Assembly: GCF_036370855.1 (NCBI RefSeq) | Contig: NC_088102.1 | Coordinates: 65,357,601-65,421,600 of the forward strand | Reading direction: 5' to 3' | Source of the DNA: Dromaius novaehollandiae | Taxonomy: Eukaryota; Chordata; Aves; Casuariiformes; Dromaiidae | Length of the DNA: 64,000 nucleotides | In this document: positions 46,101 through 58,792 of the stretch, one piece after another | Layout: each line of letters opens with the position of its first letter | Position numbering within the stretch: the first letter of the stretch is position 1 | The notes under the pieces: generated by a model | Database searches by the model: none | The model's input: the letters and a program-made list of their open reading frames with translations, nothing else | What the model was told of the DNA's origin: nothing | Made by a program: the position numbers and the translations under genes

Positions 46101-47494
46101 AGCCAGGAAAAAAGGAAAAAAAAACAAAGCGCAAGTTTTGGGTTCAATCCACTTTTTTAACTAGCGCCTCTTCAAAAAATCAGTTTCCATAGTGACCGGG
46201 AACTGAGGCACCATTGTAAACCTCCAAAAAGCCCGGCGCCGGTGTTAGCCGTAAACTGGGCAGTGCAGGCCAGCTTGCGTGCAAAGCTGCCTCCCAGGCC
46301 CTGGATACGGTCGTGGCAGGGCTCCAGTGGGAATGGCTTTCGTGCCAACAAGCCAAGCCCTGGGCTCCACTACCTCTGGACGGTACATCTTCACTTAATC
46401 ACAGGTAAATAATGCAATCCCAAGATGGGATGTGCTCTCTGGCTCATGCCCTGGCTGGCTTTCGCTGTAGTCAAGCTTACTTTGCCAGAAAGGGAAAAGC
46501 CGGATTTGAAGACAGCTTTCAACCATCATTTCCTCATCCAGATCTCGTGGAAGGACACAGGACATCTCATGTGAACATATTCCTGCTTTCGGCCACTTCT
46601 GGTCCTTGCCATAACACAGAAGAAAGTTGCGTTGAGGGAAGCGTGCTGGAGCCGCTCAGGAAAACCACCAGGTTCGACTCGGTTCCAGACGGTGGAGGCT
46701 TGTGAGTGATGGACACCGCCAGTTCTTCAAAGTGCTCGTTGGCCCTGGCCCTTCGCTACCTCTGAATTATCCTGCAGTCTGTAACACGCAAAGAAATCCA
46801 TCAACCACAGCACTCCTACAGCTCAAGGCTCAGCTAAAATGACAGGTACACGTCAAGTGCTCTGCTACTTGTGGCTTTTAGTTCATGTGCGTTATACACG
46901 TATAAGAGGTAGAGAAAAGCACATTTATGTTATATACACAGATCTCACCAACTCTTTCCGTAGGTCCGGATCTAACAGCAGAGAAGAGAGAAGGAAAAAG
47001 AGCTACAGTTGCCTCACAGTTAAAGAATTTCCAACAGAAGCCTTTTTAATTAAGAAATGCTGCTTTCGATGTATGATGCTTTTTCCCCCCAGAAAGTGTT
47101 TTCTGGAAAAAATTAATTTCTGCCAGCCTCCTCCAGCACCAAATCAAACACCATCCTTTTCCATTTCTATGATAAACTAGTATCTTCTCTACAATATTTT
47201 ACAGTCATTATTCCCTTCCTACTCCTTTTTGCTCGCGTTTCTATGGAACAATTCTGCAACTGAGATCACATGCAGTAAAACTGAATCAGATTGGGTAACA
47301 AATGTAGCTTTTGTCAAAGGAAAAGGTTTTGCATGTTGTTTCCTGCTAAACCATTGGAAATAGTATGCCAAAACGAAAAAAAGAAGTCCATTTTGTGCAG
47401 GTTTTTAACTGAAATGGAGAAGGTCCTTTTCTATAGGAAAGAAAACAGAAAGAGATGAAGATTTCGACCAGTTCTAATAACAGTATTTTTAATG

Positions 47495-47640
47495 TATGGA
47501 CAAACATACTGCATCAGCCCAAGGGCTCATCTATCCCAACTGCGGCAGAGTCCCAGCATACACCTACAGTCCAGTCGTATTTGCTTAGCAGGCTCCCAGT
47601 CTCCAGCATGCAGCAGCTCAGGGATTAAATAATCCAGAGA
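47495..47640. mobile_element. Possible degenerate interspersed repeat
   Basis: CATCAGCCCAAGGGCTCATC followed by TATCCCAACTGCGGCAGAGT and AGCATGCAGCAGCTCAGGG resembles an old repeat remembered from turtles and crocodilians (ATCAGACCAATGGCCCATCTAG...). I cannot name the family. Confidence 0.3.
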
Positions 47641-49164
47641 TTGTAAGTTTGCATATATTGCCAGGACAAGCTGAATAAAAAGACATTTAATATGTCTCAA
47701 TAATTAATACTTAGGTTTCACCAGAACTAACTGTATGAAAAGGGAGGTAGAAGTGCACCATCTGATTTACGACTGTGAACGAAGGCACCGTCTTACAGAG
47801 GTATTTTCCGTAAGAGATGAAAAACGTCCCTTGCTTCCTTAAGACCTTCGAGTGACCCTACTGAACTGCTAAAATTCCATTAGGAAGTGGCTGATGGGTA
47901 CATGTGCAATGAATAGCTCCTAAAATCAATAGCAGTCTTGCTGATATAAAATCCATGTACTGCTTGCTGGCAGTGCTGCTAGCGTATTTCCCTAGGAAAT
48001 GTAACAGTGATTACATTTAAATAAACATACCTGTAGAAAACTTTATGTGAACTCATTAGTGACTCAAACTGACTTTAAAGTACTTCACAAAACGCCTACT
48101 GGCCACAGTAGTGGTTAGTGATTTTGGACACTGTAATTTATGGTGGTCCACCCCAAAATACCATAAAACAGGTCAGAATTTCTGAAGATGCTCTGAAAAA
48201 CAAGTACCCAAGGTATCTTAGACCGCTCACCAAAGCCACCAGTCACTTCTGAAAACCTCGAACGAACGGTGCCACTGTAACCGCCAACGCGGGGCCTTTC
48301 CCCGGGCCATTGCCTCGCTCCCCCTTCCAGCTCCCGGCTGACCCTTACCCATGTGACGGCGTGGGTTCCCCGTGGTTGTAAGCTGACTGAGACCTGAACT
48401 GCCACCAAAGGCTCGGGCTCATCCGCCTACCTCCAGCACTTAGTCTCGGGTTGGGCTCGGATCCTCTCTGCATGTTTCTCGCTTCTCACACACGCATTTT
48501 TCCTGCTAGATGCTCAGCTAGATCGCTACCATGAGAATATACATTAAAGCACTTGCGCTACCAATGTTCAGTTTGGAAACCTAACCATTTAATTGTGTCA
48601 CTTTTTTTACTATAAATCATTTGTTGATGCTCTGCAAGACATACCTTCACCTCTTTTTTGTGCATGTTGTAACACAAGCTATTAGTTGTAGAGAAACATA
48701 CGACAACTGAATCAATCACGAGGTAAATCAGAGCTTATTTTGAGGGGTTTTAACCTGGAAAATCAGGCACCTGGCTGAGGAGCAGAAGGTGTAATTGAAT
48801 CAGAATTTTTATTTGAGGTAGGCTGTTCTGGGTTATTTGCTTTAATTAAGAGCTTATATTTAATCCTTCTCAATCCATTTTAACTTGTTACATGTCTATA
48901 ATAGCTTTAAAGGATAGTAGAGAGATATAAATTGAAGAAAATGTAGATTTTATGATTAACTTCCATGCTGTAGACTAGATAACAATAATAAAACAGAATA
49001 TTTTTCCTCTCTATTAATATTTTTGACAAGATTTGTGTTTTGATAGCTATTAAAATATAATTCAATCATAAACAAGTAAAGTCCCACAACAGACCTGCAA
49101 TTAGCATCCTGCTTTGCTATACACATGCTCATCTCCACAAATATTACCTTTTCCATATACATGT

Positions 49165-49197
49165 ACGCACACACATGCGTGCACACACACACACACA
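49165..49197. repeat. CA dinucleotide microsatellite
   Basis: Interrupted CA units (CGCACACACATGCGTG) are followed by an uninterrupted CA run. Confidence 0.95.
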
Positions 49198-52100
49198 GCA
49201 TTTATTAGGCTCAAAGAGCAAACTGATTTTACGTCTGGGAAGAAAACTTTCAAATACGAAGTCTATAAATAGACCATGTGTTGTCTTCCTGGACTGGTAA
49301 ACATCCTGAAAAAAGTGCTCTCGAGAGGCATGGATTTGTAGTGCCTCGCCTTTATTTCACTGTTAATTCTGAAGTCTACATGTAAATACTCTTTCTACGA
49401 GGATCACAATGGGAAGAGGTAGGAGTGCAGCTGAGTAAATGAGAACTGCTCAGAAAAGAGGAAGGGAGAACAATAGTTCTAAGTAAAAATATAATTCCCC
49501 ATTCAGTAAGGGCAAATTTAATGCTGAATAGGCAAACAGGATATGCTGATGAACTAATGATAAGATTGCGAGGCACTGATGCTGCAATTGCTTGTGTGCA
49601 GTCATTGCATCATCAGGGACTAAGCGTTTATTTGCTTCACAGGTTCTTACCCTGCTCTTGACCTAACTTCCATTATCATTAGGGAAATTGCCATCGTGAG
49701 GGAAGCGAAGGCAATTTCTGGATTTATCTAGGCTTCAAGAAATAAATCTGTATAAAAAGGAAACAGCTCAGTATTTCTTTGTATGTAAGGGGAAACGTCA
49801 GATTACCTGATAGGAGAAGAAACTCCTGGATAGACAGTATCAGGCACCAGCACAGTGATGCATATGCAAACTAGAAATGGGCCTAAACAGAGACGGATGT
49901 AACAAAATAGGCACTCTCTAGAAATCCACACTGGACAAGTCCCATGGCACGAACGCTGCTGTCCCGGTGTCCAGGGAGCACCGTGCTCGGAGCAGCCAGC
50001 GAGGAGCCGACCTGGGAGCCCCTGATGCGGATGAGTCTTACGTAAAACATTTCCAGCACTTGATCACACGCCAGCATCCACAGAGCCTTGCACTGCGAGT
50101 GCAATCACTTTATGGAAGAGCTTCATGGTGGCAACTATCTTTTTCAGACGTGTTTGAACGGCACCTAGCAAAGTCGAGCCCAGCTGTGGAGATTTTGCTT
50201 ACAGATTTTGGGCTGGGGCTGGTGGAGTCCATGGAAGGACATTTCCCCAGCAGGTAAAGAGACTGGTGGAAAAAAATACAGAGAGGGGAAGAAAAAGCAC
50301 TAAGCTATTACTGAAATTTATGGCCGCTGCTTTTATGAAGAACCAACACACTCGCATGAGCCACAGAGCTATGTGCAGCAGTGTGGACAATGTGGGATCC
50401 TTCAGAAGAAAATTGGCTGCATAGCAGCCTTGCTGAAGATGGGACTTTCCTTTTTTCTTTTCCTTTGCTTTCCTTTTTTTCCCCCTACAGACCACAAACG
50501 TTGCCCACAGAATCACTCCCAGGCACCAACATGCACAGAGATACTTAATGCTCTTTTGTGATACCCAACCATCATAAATTTATGCTCACATTATTACTGC
50601 TCTCTGTTTGCCTACTGAAGGTGAGTTAAAAATAACTCCCCCCCCCAAATTAAAACTATGTATTTTTTTAAGCCCTGGAGTTGTTGTTTGTCAGAACAAA
50701 ATGCTGTGATGAGCCACATGAGATCTCTCTTGCCTGAACTAATCAGGAAAGGAGACAGCAAAGGAGGAATCTAGGCACTGGAGCAACACCAGAAGAAAGG
50801 AAAAAAGGTGGGGGGGAAGAAGAAGGAAAAAAAAGCACGGTATGCACAGATTAAGACAAATTTCACCAGTACCCTGTATTTGTATGCCTTTTGCCTGCCT
50901 TATCTGTTGCTTGTACTGTTTCTCCAGTGGGAGTGGGTTTGTGCTGGGACCTGTTCTATGCCTGCTCTCATTTAGGTAAAATGTAAAACATTACTATTAT
51001 ATCCAAACTGTTAAGTTAAACTCCAAGGTGTCCCTAACTTACAGAAAACTACCTATCCTTGATGTAGCACTTATTTTGACCCTGGATAAAAGGACATCGT
51101 CCTGTAAATAACCCTGCGAGTGACATGAAATGAACCTACTATTAAAGCAGCGTATTTTCACCTCACATTCAGGTTGCAAAATCTTTATCATGGGGATCAG
51201 CTCTTCATTACATACAAATACCACATTTGCAGAGTTAGGACTTTTAAACCTCTATTATTTAAAGATGTGAGAGGCAGCTGTTAGGAAATCAAAAAGGGTC
51301 AGAACTCCCTCTGTTAAGTGAAACTAATGAGACAGAGTTTCCCAGTACCTGTTTGAGATGAAGTCAGGACATGCACGCAATTTCCCATTCACTTCTAGCA
51401 GGCTTCTTCCTGCCAATAACACAGCGTTAAAACCTGTCCCCAAATGTTAACGTATTTTGAATGCTTGCACAAAGAAGTTCTTGATTTGCTAGACCAGACT
51501 AAGCTTCAACTAGTAACCAGTGAAGGCAAATATTGCATTAGAAAAAAATTAATGAATGCAAAGCTGCATACATTGTCTCCAGCTTTGGAGCAGCAGAGAC
51601 AATATCCGAATGCAAACTGATGGGAACACGCATCCACCCACCGCGCTGCCTGGCTTCTTGCTTCAGTAAAGGCCAGGATAAGCAGATGAAGAGTTTGGCA
51701 GAGGATCAGGCAGTAGATTTTTTTGGAGGTATTTAGATGCCAAGACGTAATCAAGTGCCTCAAAGGATTTTCAAGAGCAATTAGGAACCCAAGTTCTGAG
51801 AGTCCATCAGTCCTCCCGAAAATCCCATACGGTATCAAATTAACCGCATCTTTTAATGTCTAAATACCTCCAGCTCTGTCTCCCTATGCTGCTCCCGTTA
51901 GAGACCATTCCCCTTCAATTCAGCAGGGCAAAGCCTTTGTTGTGAAAAGCTGTGAAATTTCTGCCTATTGTCTAGTTCACTTAATTCCCTGAAGGAAAAG
52001 CTTATCCTTCTCTTATTGCCACATCAAAGTGTTACTGCCTTATGAACTATTTTAGCTGAAATTGTAAGAGCAGTACTCAGTACCCTGGCTATGACCATAT

Positions 52101-52229
52101 GGGTTTTTGCTGTAGGAATAACCGTTTCCTTCTGTTTCATTCAGATTTACTTGTCACAGATTTCACCCCAATGACTCCCTGAACTGATAGTGCAGATTTA
52201 CAGTTTCTTTTTCTGGTGGAAATCCTTCT

Positions 52230-52322
52230 TAGATTGGTAAATGACACAAAGGCTCTGGTGTACATCCCAGTTACATCAGAGGGTGATGGGCCAAATGCTA
52301 CCCTCGCTCTATTTACATGTCT
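52230..52322. mobile_element. Fragment of ancient GGGCCAAAT-type palindromic repeat
   Basis: GTACATCCCAGTTACATCAGA and GGGCCAAATGCTACCCTCGC with a following ATTTACATG resemble the GGGCCAAATTCTGCTCTCAGTTACACC repeat that I recall from reptiles. The copy is decayed. Confidence 0.4.
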
Positions 52323-52740
52323 CTTGATACCAGCTGGGTTGCCTCTGTGCAAACTCAGGACTGCTGTTTGCATACATTGTGTCCTCAGAAACATGATACT
52401 CATCTATTGCACAAAGATTGCAAAAGATTTGCACAGTTTTTTTTTAATTTATAGAAGAAAATGTTCCCTTAACATGATAAATACCGAACACAACCTTTGC
52501 TTAGGCTACATATAGCAAATAACTTAATCATCTTCTATTTAAGTACCTATTTGTTTTGCTATGAAGCAAAACTTTCGAACAAGATGATATTACACGCAAA
52601 GCAGCTTCCTGCATCCTTAAATATTAATCCCCAAAGTAAAAATAGATTGAAGGTAGTCCCAGGGTCACTCTAATAAGTCCGAGCTGCTGCATCCTGCTCT
52701 CTAGTATCCACGATCCTACGTCCCTGGCCTCACCTTTGTG

Positions 52741-53269
52741 CTAATACTAACATTTTTGCAGCTTCTCAGCGAGTCTGGTGTGAGGACGAGACCAGGAATG
52801 TGAGCTGGGAGGGAGGGGCAGGCAGCGCCCTGCTCCTAGGTCGCACGGGGACATCGCAGCCACAGGGCAGCAGGGAGAGCCCGGGAAAGCAGCTGTCATT
52901 GCCAGTGGAGCGTCAAAACCATCTTCAAACGCACCTGAGCGTGTTAAGACGGAGAAGGCTGGAAGCATCCAGGGGGCAGCTGTGAAATGAGAGGAGACCC
53001 TGGAGAGGGGAAACCAGGGCAGGGGGGTGGTGAGGTCGAGCAGGAAAAGAGGGAGACCGGAGGGGTCTGTGAAAGGTGTAGGCGAATGGATGGTGGAAAA
53101 AGGGTGGAGGTGTGAGAGCTGACGTGGGGAGTCGGGAAGGAGGAGGGAGAAACAGCCAGGGCACAGAGGGAGGGAGGGAGGCTGCGTGGGCCACACCGGC
53201 ACAGTCCGTGAGGAAGCGAGAAGGGAAGGACGCCCGAGAAGGGGCACGGACGCGGGACTTTGCTGCCCT
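52741..53269. other. Purine-rich shoulder upstream of the TMEM86A CpG island
   Basis: The plus strand is strongly G/A-rich (GGGAGGGAGGGAGG near 53170), so the minus strand is C/T-rich and yields long low-complexity open frames. It may be a nucleosome-depleted flank of the promoter. No exon is supported. Confidence 0.5.
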
Positions 53270-54119
53270 GGGTCCAGTGCCTAGCACCGCCATCGGGACC
53301 TGGTGTCGCCGGCGCCGACTCCAACAGCTCCGCACGCACGGGGCAAAGGACGGGTAACCAGGTGCGGCGAGGGGAAACACAATAAACCAACAGCTCGGGG
53401 CTGGGACGCAGTGCAGGCCAGCGCTGCGGGTGGGAGGCAAAGCCCCGGCTGCGAGGAGGCCGCAGCGGGTAGACCTGGGCGGCCACGCACATCGCGGCGC
53501 TACCATCCTTTCTGCGTCCTACCTCCTGCCGCTCCCAAGCTCGTCCTTCGCGCCCAAAACGTCACTGGTTCCTCCGGGCGGGCTGTCGTTTCTGATGGGG
53601 AAACCGAGGCACGGAGCGGCGCGAGGGCTCGCTCCGGCGCCCGCCGACCTCTTGCTGGGTCGTGCCGGCAGCAAACCTCCAGCAAGGCGTCGCGTCCCTC
53701 TGCAAACCGCCACCGGTGAGGCGCGCGCGCCCGGTGCAAGGCAACGGGGAACGGCCGGGCCCCACGCTGACAGCACCCGCAAACGCGTTAAAAAGAGGAC
53801 GATGTACTTAGTGGGATTGCCACGCCGCAAGGGAGCCGGGCCCCGGAGGGTCTGCGGCCCCGGGGCACCCTGTGTTTGAGGCTGAGCATGCAGTAGAGAG
53901 GGGCACCGCCATGATCCAGGCGACGGCCGGGAGCACTCGAGGCCCACATGATTGGGGAGCCCCGAGCGCCTCGGGGGTGAGCAGGGAGGCAGGACGGGGT
54001 GAGGACAGTCCCCACGCTGGGGTTACAAGGCCGAGCCTGAGGGGGGGCGGCGGCAGCGGCAGCTCTCAGCACGGCAAAGAGCCTCACAGCCGCCATTTAC
54101 CCCCGCCGCCATTTGCCCC

Positions 54120-54215
54120 TGCCCCGCCCCGCCATTTGCCCCCTGCCCACCCCGCCCCGCCCCTGCCCCCGGGGGGCGGGGCCTGTCGCGCCCCGCCCCG
54201 CCCCGCCGCCCTCTC
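54120..54215. promoter_or_regulatory. Cluster of GC boxes upstream of TMEM86A
   Basis: The motif CCCCGCCCC or close variants recurs several times within 100 bases, interleaved with GCCATTTGCCCC copies. GC boxes are typical Sp/KLF sites. The GCCATTT(A/G)CCCC copies form a short imperfect tandem repeat at about 54092-54145. Confidence 0.6.
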
Positions 54216-54254
54216 CCCGCAGCGCGCTGGCCGCGCCCCCCTCCCCTCCTCCAG

Positions 54255-54262
54255 TGACGTCA
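54255..54262. promoter_or_regulatory. Palindromic cAMP-response element (TGACGTCA)
   Basis: A perfect TGACGTCA lies in the context CAGTGACGTCACCGCG, about 150 bases upstream of the TMEM86A ATG and just upstream of the TATA-like element. Full palindromic CREs at this position commonly bind CREB/ATF proteins, so CREB-type regulation of TMEM86A is a reasonable inference. Confidence 0.6.
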
Positions 54263-54365
54263 CCGCGTTGTAAAAAGCGGCCCGGCAGGCCGGCGGGAGG
54301 GAGGGGAGGGCGGGCGGGGAGGCGGGAGCTCGCTGAGCGGCCGGGCAGCAGGTAAACAAACAAGC

Positions 54366-54399
54366 GGACGGACGGACGGACAGACAGACAGGCAGACAC
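54366..54399 (+). repeat. GACG/GACA tetranucleotide repeat in TMEM86A 5' UTR
   Basis: The sequence is a run of GGAC-type units that shifts into AGAC-type units, directly upstream of the start codon. It probably lies in the 5' UTR and may vary in length between individuals. Confidence 0.8.
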
Positions 54400-54410
54400 G
54401 CGCCGCCGAC

Positions 54411-54431
54411 ATGGTGTCCCCTGTCACCGTG
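54411..54431 (+). CDS. TMEM86A: TMEM86A coding exon 1 (partial gene, runs off right edge)
   Basis: The exon encodes MVSPVTV and ends ACCGTG|GTGAGT, a consensus donor; the human protein begins MVSPVTVV, so the next exon is expected to start with a Val codon. The ATG has a strong Kozak context (gacATGG). TMEM86A is a multi-pass ER membrane protein of the YhhN/lysoplasmalogenase family, linked to cleavage of the vinyl-ether bond of lysoplasmalogens. Only seven codons are visible, so the call rests on three things: the exact N-terminal match, a strong promoter directly upstream, and the known neighbourhood with SPTY2D1. I searched by eye for the second exon (KSEGPKLVPFF in human) up to 64000 and did not find it. 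Confidence 0.82.
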
Positions 54432-57400
54432 GTGAGTGCGGGCCGCGCGGCGGGACCCGTCTCGCGGGGAGGCGTTGGAGGGGGCAGCCGTTATCCCCCC
54501 CGGTGCCGTTATTCCCCCCCCCCCCCGCCCCGCGCGGAGCGGCCGTTGGCGGCGGGGCCGCAGCCCCCCGGCGCCATGTTGCGCCCCGCGGGCTGGGGGC
54601 GGGCCGGGCCCTCGGCGCCGGCCCCGGGGCGGGTGGCGCCGGCGGGGCCGATGCTCTGCCGGCGCTGTCGCTCCGGCGGTGCGGCCGCCTGGGCGATCGC
54701 TGTCCTCCGCCCGCTCGGTTCCCCTCTGGCTCGCCTGGCCGGTGCGCTGCTGGCCGACAGCCTTGCGGGCGCCGCTGCGGTGCGGTGCGCGGCCGCCTTC
54801 CCGTGCAGGTGGCGGCTCGGGCTGGCCGCTGCGCCGGGGCCGCCGGTGGTGGCCCTTGGCTCCTGCTGCGCAAGCCGTGGCCGGCTGACAGGGACCGGGC
54901 GGGCTGCCAGCGGCCTCCCGGAGCCCGTCGCGGCTTTCGGAGGCCGCCGCGGCGCTCTGCGGGACCGAGCAGCCCCGCACCCAGACTTCGCCTCCCCCGA
55001 GAAGCCGGTCTCGCTCTCCCGCCGCCTGGTGACACGAGACGGGGATGGCATCACCTGTCTGTCTCATGGGGGAGGCACGAAGCTTAATTAACACAACCAG
55101 CAATAAGGCAGCAGCTCGCTGCCCTCCTTTAGCGGAGGGTGTGAACAGGGCTGTGCTCGTGATGGCCCAGCTGGACTGATGGGTGATGCTAACGGATGAA
55201 GGAGCTGTGGCTTGTGCCGGGCTGGACCAGTGATCTGGACCCTGCAGGTGAAGGGGAGGCGTTGCTGTACTGAAAGAGGGCAACACACTTTCACCCAGGG
55301 CAGGAGAGAGGCTATGCTGTTACACACGCTGCTTTGCACGTTCCTTTTCTAAGTGAATATCCCAGCAGACCAATATGTGCTATAAGAACAGCTAAGCGTT
55401 GGTGGAAAAGTTGCCTTGTGCTGGTATCCTGATGTCCCTGCAGATTTGTTATTGTTCCGTTTTGAGAGATTTTGGTTAACAGCTAGTCCAGGTTGCAGCA
55501 GCTCCATTGTGCTTTTCCTCACAGCTAGAAATCCCGTCCTTTCCCCCTCCCTAACTCGCAAAGCCAGGGTTCAAAACTTCTAAATTTCTTAGCTAGTTCT
55601 GTACAACAGCTTGTATTGTCTGATACTTCAGATTAATTTTCCCCACAGCCATTAACATGTAGCTGGTAAGTTCATCAGTAGCTTGGGGGTGATTTTTATC
55701 TTTAGAGACAGAGGGAAATAGCTTGTAAATTATATCATGGGAATGCTGAACACTTTCCTCCCTCCCCACCCCATGCTGTTCACAAATAAATGAAGAGGTT
55801 CGGTGTCTTTGTGCTTCTGTTCCATCAACTAAATTCATCCTCAAGTAATGGTCTTCATTACAGTGAAGTTGATGCTGGTACCTCAGAAGTGAAATCTTAT
55901 GCTGCGACAACATTGGCATGGGTCAACAATTGGCAGAATTTGTTTCCTAATTCAAAGGAAACAGTACTTGGCTCTTAAGGCTGGTGGATCAGGGTGGTCT
56001 TGCAGAGTGTATTTCAACCAAGCTTTGAGAAGGGCAAGTGACTAAAGCATGGCTATGTGCTGGGAAAGGTGTGTGCAGTTTGGACAAGAAGGCTGTACCT
56101 ACACCAGGAGTTACAGCTCAGGAAGGTAACTCGGGGAAAACCAAAAGAGTGCTTTCTTTGCTTGTGCTTCATGGTGCATAACAACGCGTTTCTGTTCTGT
56201 CTTAATCCCTGACATACCAACTTGCTGCCCTCACCAAAGGCAACTAGCGCAGGCATGAAGCCTGTGGAGAGCTGCAAGGATGATGACACTAGGAGCGTGG
56301 CTGGAGCTGCAGTTGTTTCCCATGGCTGTGGAAGTGGGAGGGAAGGGCTTTAGCAAGCACTAATCTGACCCTCCAAAGAGCGCACAGAAAAGCACTGCCA
56401 CCCTTCGAAGTCCATAAAGGAGCAGTTCTTTGCAGATGACCTTTTCAGATTGCTCTCCTTCAGAAGGAGTGCAGTGTGCTGCCCTGGTCGTGCTGCGGCC
56501 CACAAAGGGCTGGCTGAAACCACGCCGTGGCTGCCCAAGAACATGGCGCAGCCCCGGCACAGCTGCCAGCTGGAGCCGTGCGGGGGCAAGAAGCAGGGCA
56601 GCCCTGTGGCTGCTGGGCTCCCTGTGGCGAGTCGCTTGCTGAAGGGAGCACCAAAGAGCAGTCTGCCTGGCTGCAGTGACGTGCCGCCCTTGCAGCCTGG
56701 GCCTTATCTGTGCACCACAGTGCCTTGTGCTACATACATGGACCAAGTGATTGGAGTCAGCATGGATATCTCTGCTACAGCTCATGCTGGGGATGCTATC
56801 TGTGGGGTCAGCGCCAAGCTAGCCAGAGAAATTTGTTTGTCTACAGTGCAAGTCCTCTCCCAGTATCTTGCAGCATCAGTCTCAGTGGAGAAGATGCTAG
56901 AAAGGCACAGCTGAGAGCAACATGATTTTTCTTTCAATTTTCAAGCCCATGGCCTTTGTACATAAGTGCAGCAGATGGCCATCACTACTTGGATGCAACA
57001 TGGTTTCCTGTGTCTCCCCTTTGACTCTTTAAGATAGTAAACTGCTACATTTCTTGTAAGACTTAAAACACTGAGCTGTAGGTCTGCTGTGCAGCTGATG
57101 GCTGGAACCATGCAAGGAGGCACAGATCATGGAGGCACAGAGACACAGAGAGGGAGATGGATAAGATTGCTTGTTGCTGCTGGCTGCCAGGTGTGCATCA
57201 TGGCCTGGGGCATGCGGTGTGCCTGCACCATGTGCAAGGAGAGTCCTCAACATCTCGCACAGAGCTAGCCAAGCTGTTGCCTGTGGTGCTGTGAAATTCA
57301 GATGTGCCGAGAGGCAGCGTGCCCACAAAAACAAGAATCCTGGCTGAAATACCTTTTGAGGTATTGCATCATGTCCTCCGCTGGGATAAAGGTCTGGGGT

Positions 57401-58760
57401 CCTGCTGATGCCAGAGTCCAGACTTGCATGGGGCTTGGCTGTGACAGAGAGGATTCATCTGCCTGCAGGTCCTGCTCCAGCTGGTGAGCAGTGTCTGGTC
57501 TGGCTGGAAATGACCTTGGAGGGAAGCTTTCATTGCTTATCCTGGTAGACAAACAGGAGCATCCTGCTCAGAAATGGTTCTTGATATCGCTAAAGCATTC
57601 CTCTGCACAAGCCCCATATGCCTCCCTGATGTCTCCTTGCTGTCTCCTACCTGTTGTGCTGCAGTGGGGAGCAGCTTGCCGGCTCCTGAGCACCCCTGCC
57701 TTGCAGCAGGTTGGGCAAGCTGGTGGGACTGTGAGGATCCCAAAGCCCATGTGCGTGGGTTGAATGCACCAGCCCATGTCACGGGAGAGGATACAGTATG
57801 GAAGGCGGTGGTGGAGAAGGGGAGAAAAGCACAAAGTGGAAGCTACTGGATTTGGAGTAAGAGCTGTTTTTCTGCATATAGCAGGGTGGTCTGAAAGCCT
57901 GCAGTTGGACAGCAATACTAATACGCAATGCATTTGCTTCATGGGTATTCCCTTCTTGTACAGTCACTGTTGGTCCTGTCTTAATAGAAGTTCCTCCTGA
58001 GACTGCCTCGTTAGTGATTTTTGTCCTGTTCATTTTTTTTTCCTAGCAGTTAAGTTTTGAGTCTGGGACTGTGGGAGATGGCCCTTGCCCTGAGGACCTC
58101 TCTGTGCCCAGCAGGCATCATGATCACAGGGGCTGCAAGTGTGGAGAATGAGATGAGCCCAAAGACATGCAGTTATTCTGGTGTCTGTATAATGCTACAC
58201 ATTCAAAGGGACGCTATTTTTTCCCTAAAGTTAGGGCTAAACCATAAAGTAGAGGGGTTCACACATTACCTCAAGGAAGACAGGCGATATTAAAGGTGCT
58301 ATATAGCTGTAAATAGGTCTCTCTTTGGCAGTGAGGCTATGGGTTATATTGGTGCTTCTCTTTGAGGACGGTGAACTCTACAGGCTCTCATCCCGACAAC
58401 ATGCCCTCTGTTCTGACACAGTCCTGTGTGTGGGAAGGAGGTGAAGCGTTCCTGTGCCCCTGTTGGGCACAGCTTTTGCCCAGAAGCTTTGTATTAACAA
58501 TCCCCATTCCTTCCCTTTCTTCTTCCTTTCCTTCCATCCTCAAATGGAGAGAGCTGGGGAGGGGAGAGAAAAGGTTGTTTTGGCAGCACTGAGCAAGTCA
58601 AGCCCTCAGCCCCTTCTCCTCCCAGGTGGGAAGCAGCCAGCAAACCTCCTGCCCAGAAACAGCCCTTGTCAGTCCCCCGAGATAGGTGAGTGAGCGCAAG
58701 ATGTCACCATGGGGGACTATGAAGGTCACTTAAAAAAACTGGGCCAAAAAAACTGACAAA

Positions 58761-58792
58761 GTCATGATATGGAAAAGTCATGATATGGAAAA
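58761..58792. repeat. Perfect 16-bp tandem duplication
   Basis: GTCATGATATGGAAAA occurs twice in direct succession within TMEM86A intron 1. Confidence 0.95.

Larger units (their letters stand above)
41516..52740. other. Intergenic sequence
   Basis: About 11 kb with small tandem repeats and degraded repeat fragments only. The GC-rich patch at 44080-44790 carries open frames up to 220 codons on both strands, none of which looks like a protein. Confidence 0.6.
53270..55060. promoter_or_regulatory. CpG island promoter of TMEM86A
   Basis: CpG-dense, GC-rich sequence surrounds TMEM86A exon 1. Repeated CCCCGCCCC-type GC boxes occur between 54120 and 54215, followed by a CRE, a weak TATA-like TTGTAAAAAG at 54268 and a GACG/GACA simple repeat in the 5' UTR. 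The island extends about 1 kb upstream of the exon, so a divergent transcript could also start here. Confidence 0.85.

Noticed and set aside
52747-53947. Several overlapping minus-strand frames of 140-190 codons
   Set aside because: They are Pro/Ser/Leu-rich translations of purine-rich or CpG-rich DNA, mutually overlapping, with no domain.
54411-55091. 226-codon reading frame continuing from the TMEM86A ATG
   Set aside because: After codon 7 a consensus donor (GTGAGT) interrupts the frame, and the continuation is Ala/Gly/Arg-rich and does not resemble the transmembrane protein.
54084-55286. 400-codon minus-strand open frame over the TMEM86A promoter
   Set aside because: It is a GC-rich artefact, with Gly/Ala/Arg/Pro-rich low complexity, antisense to exon 1, and overlapping open frames in most other frames.
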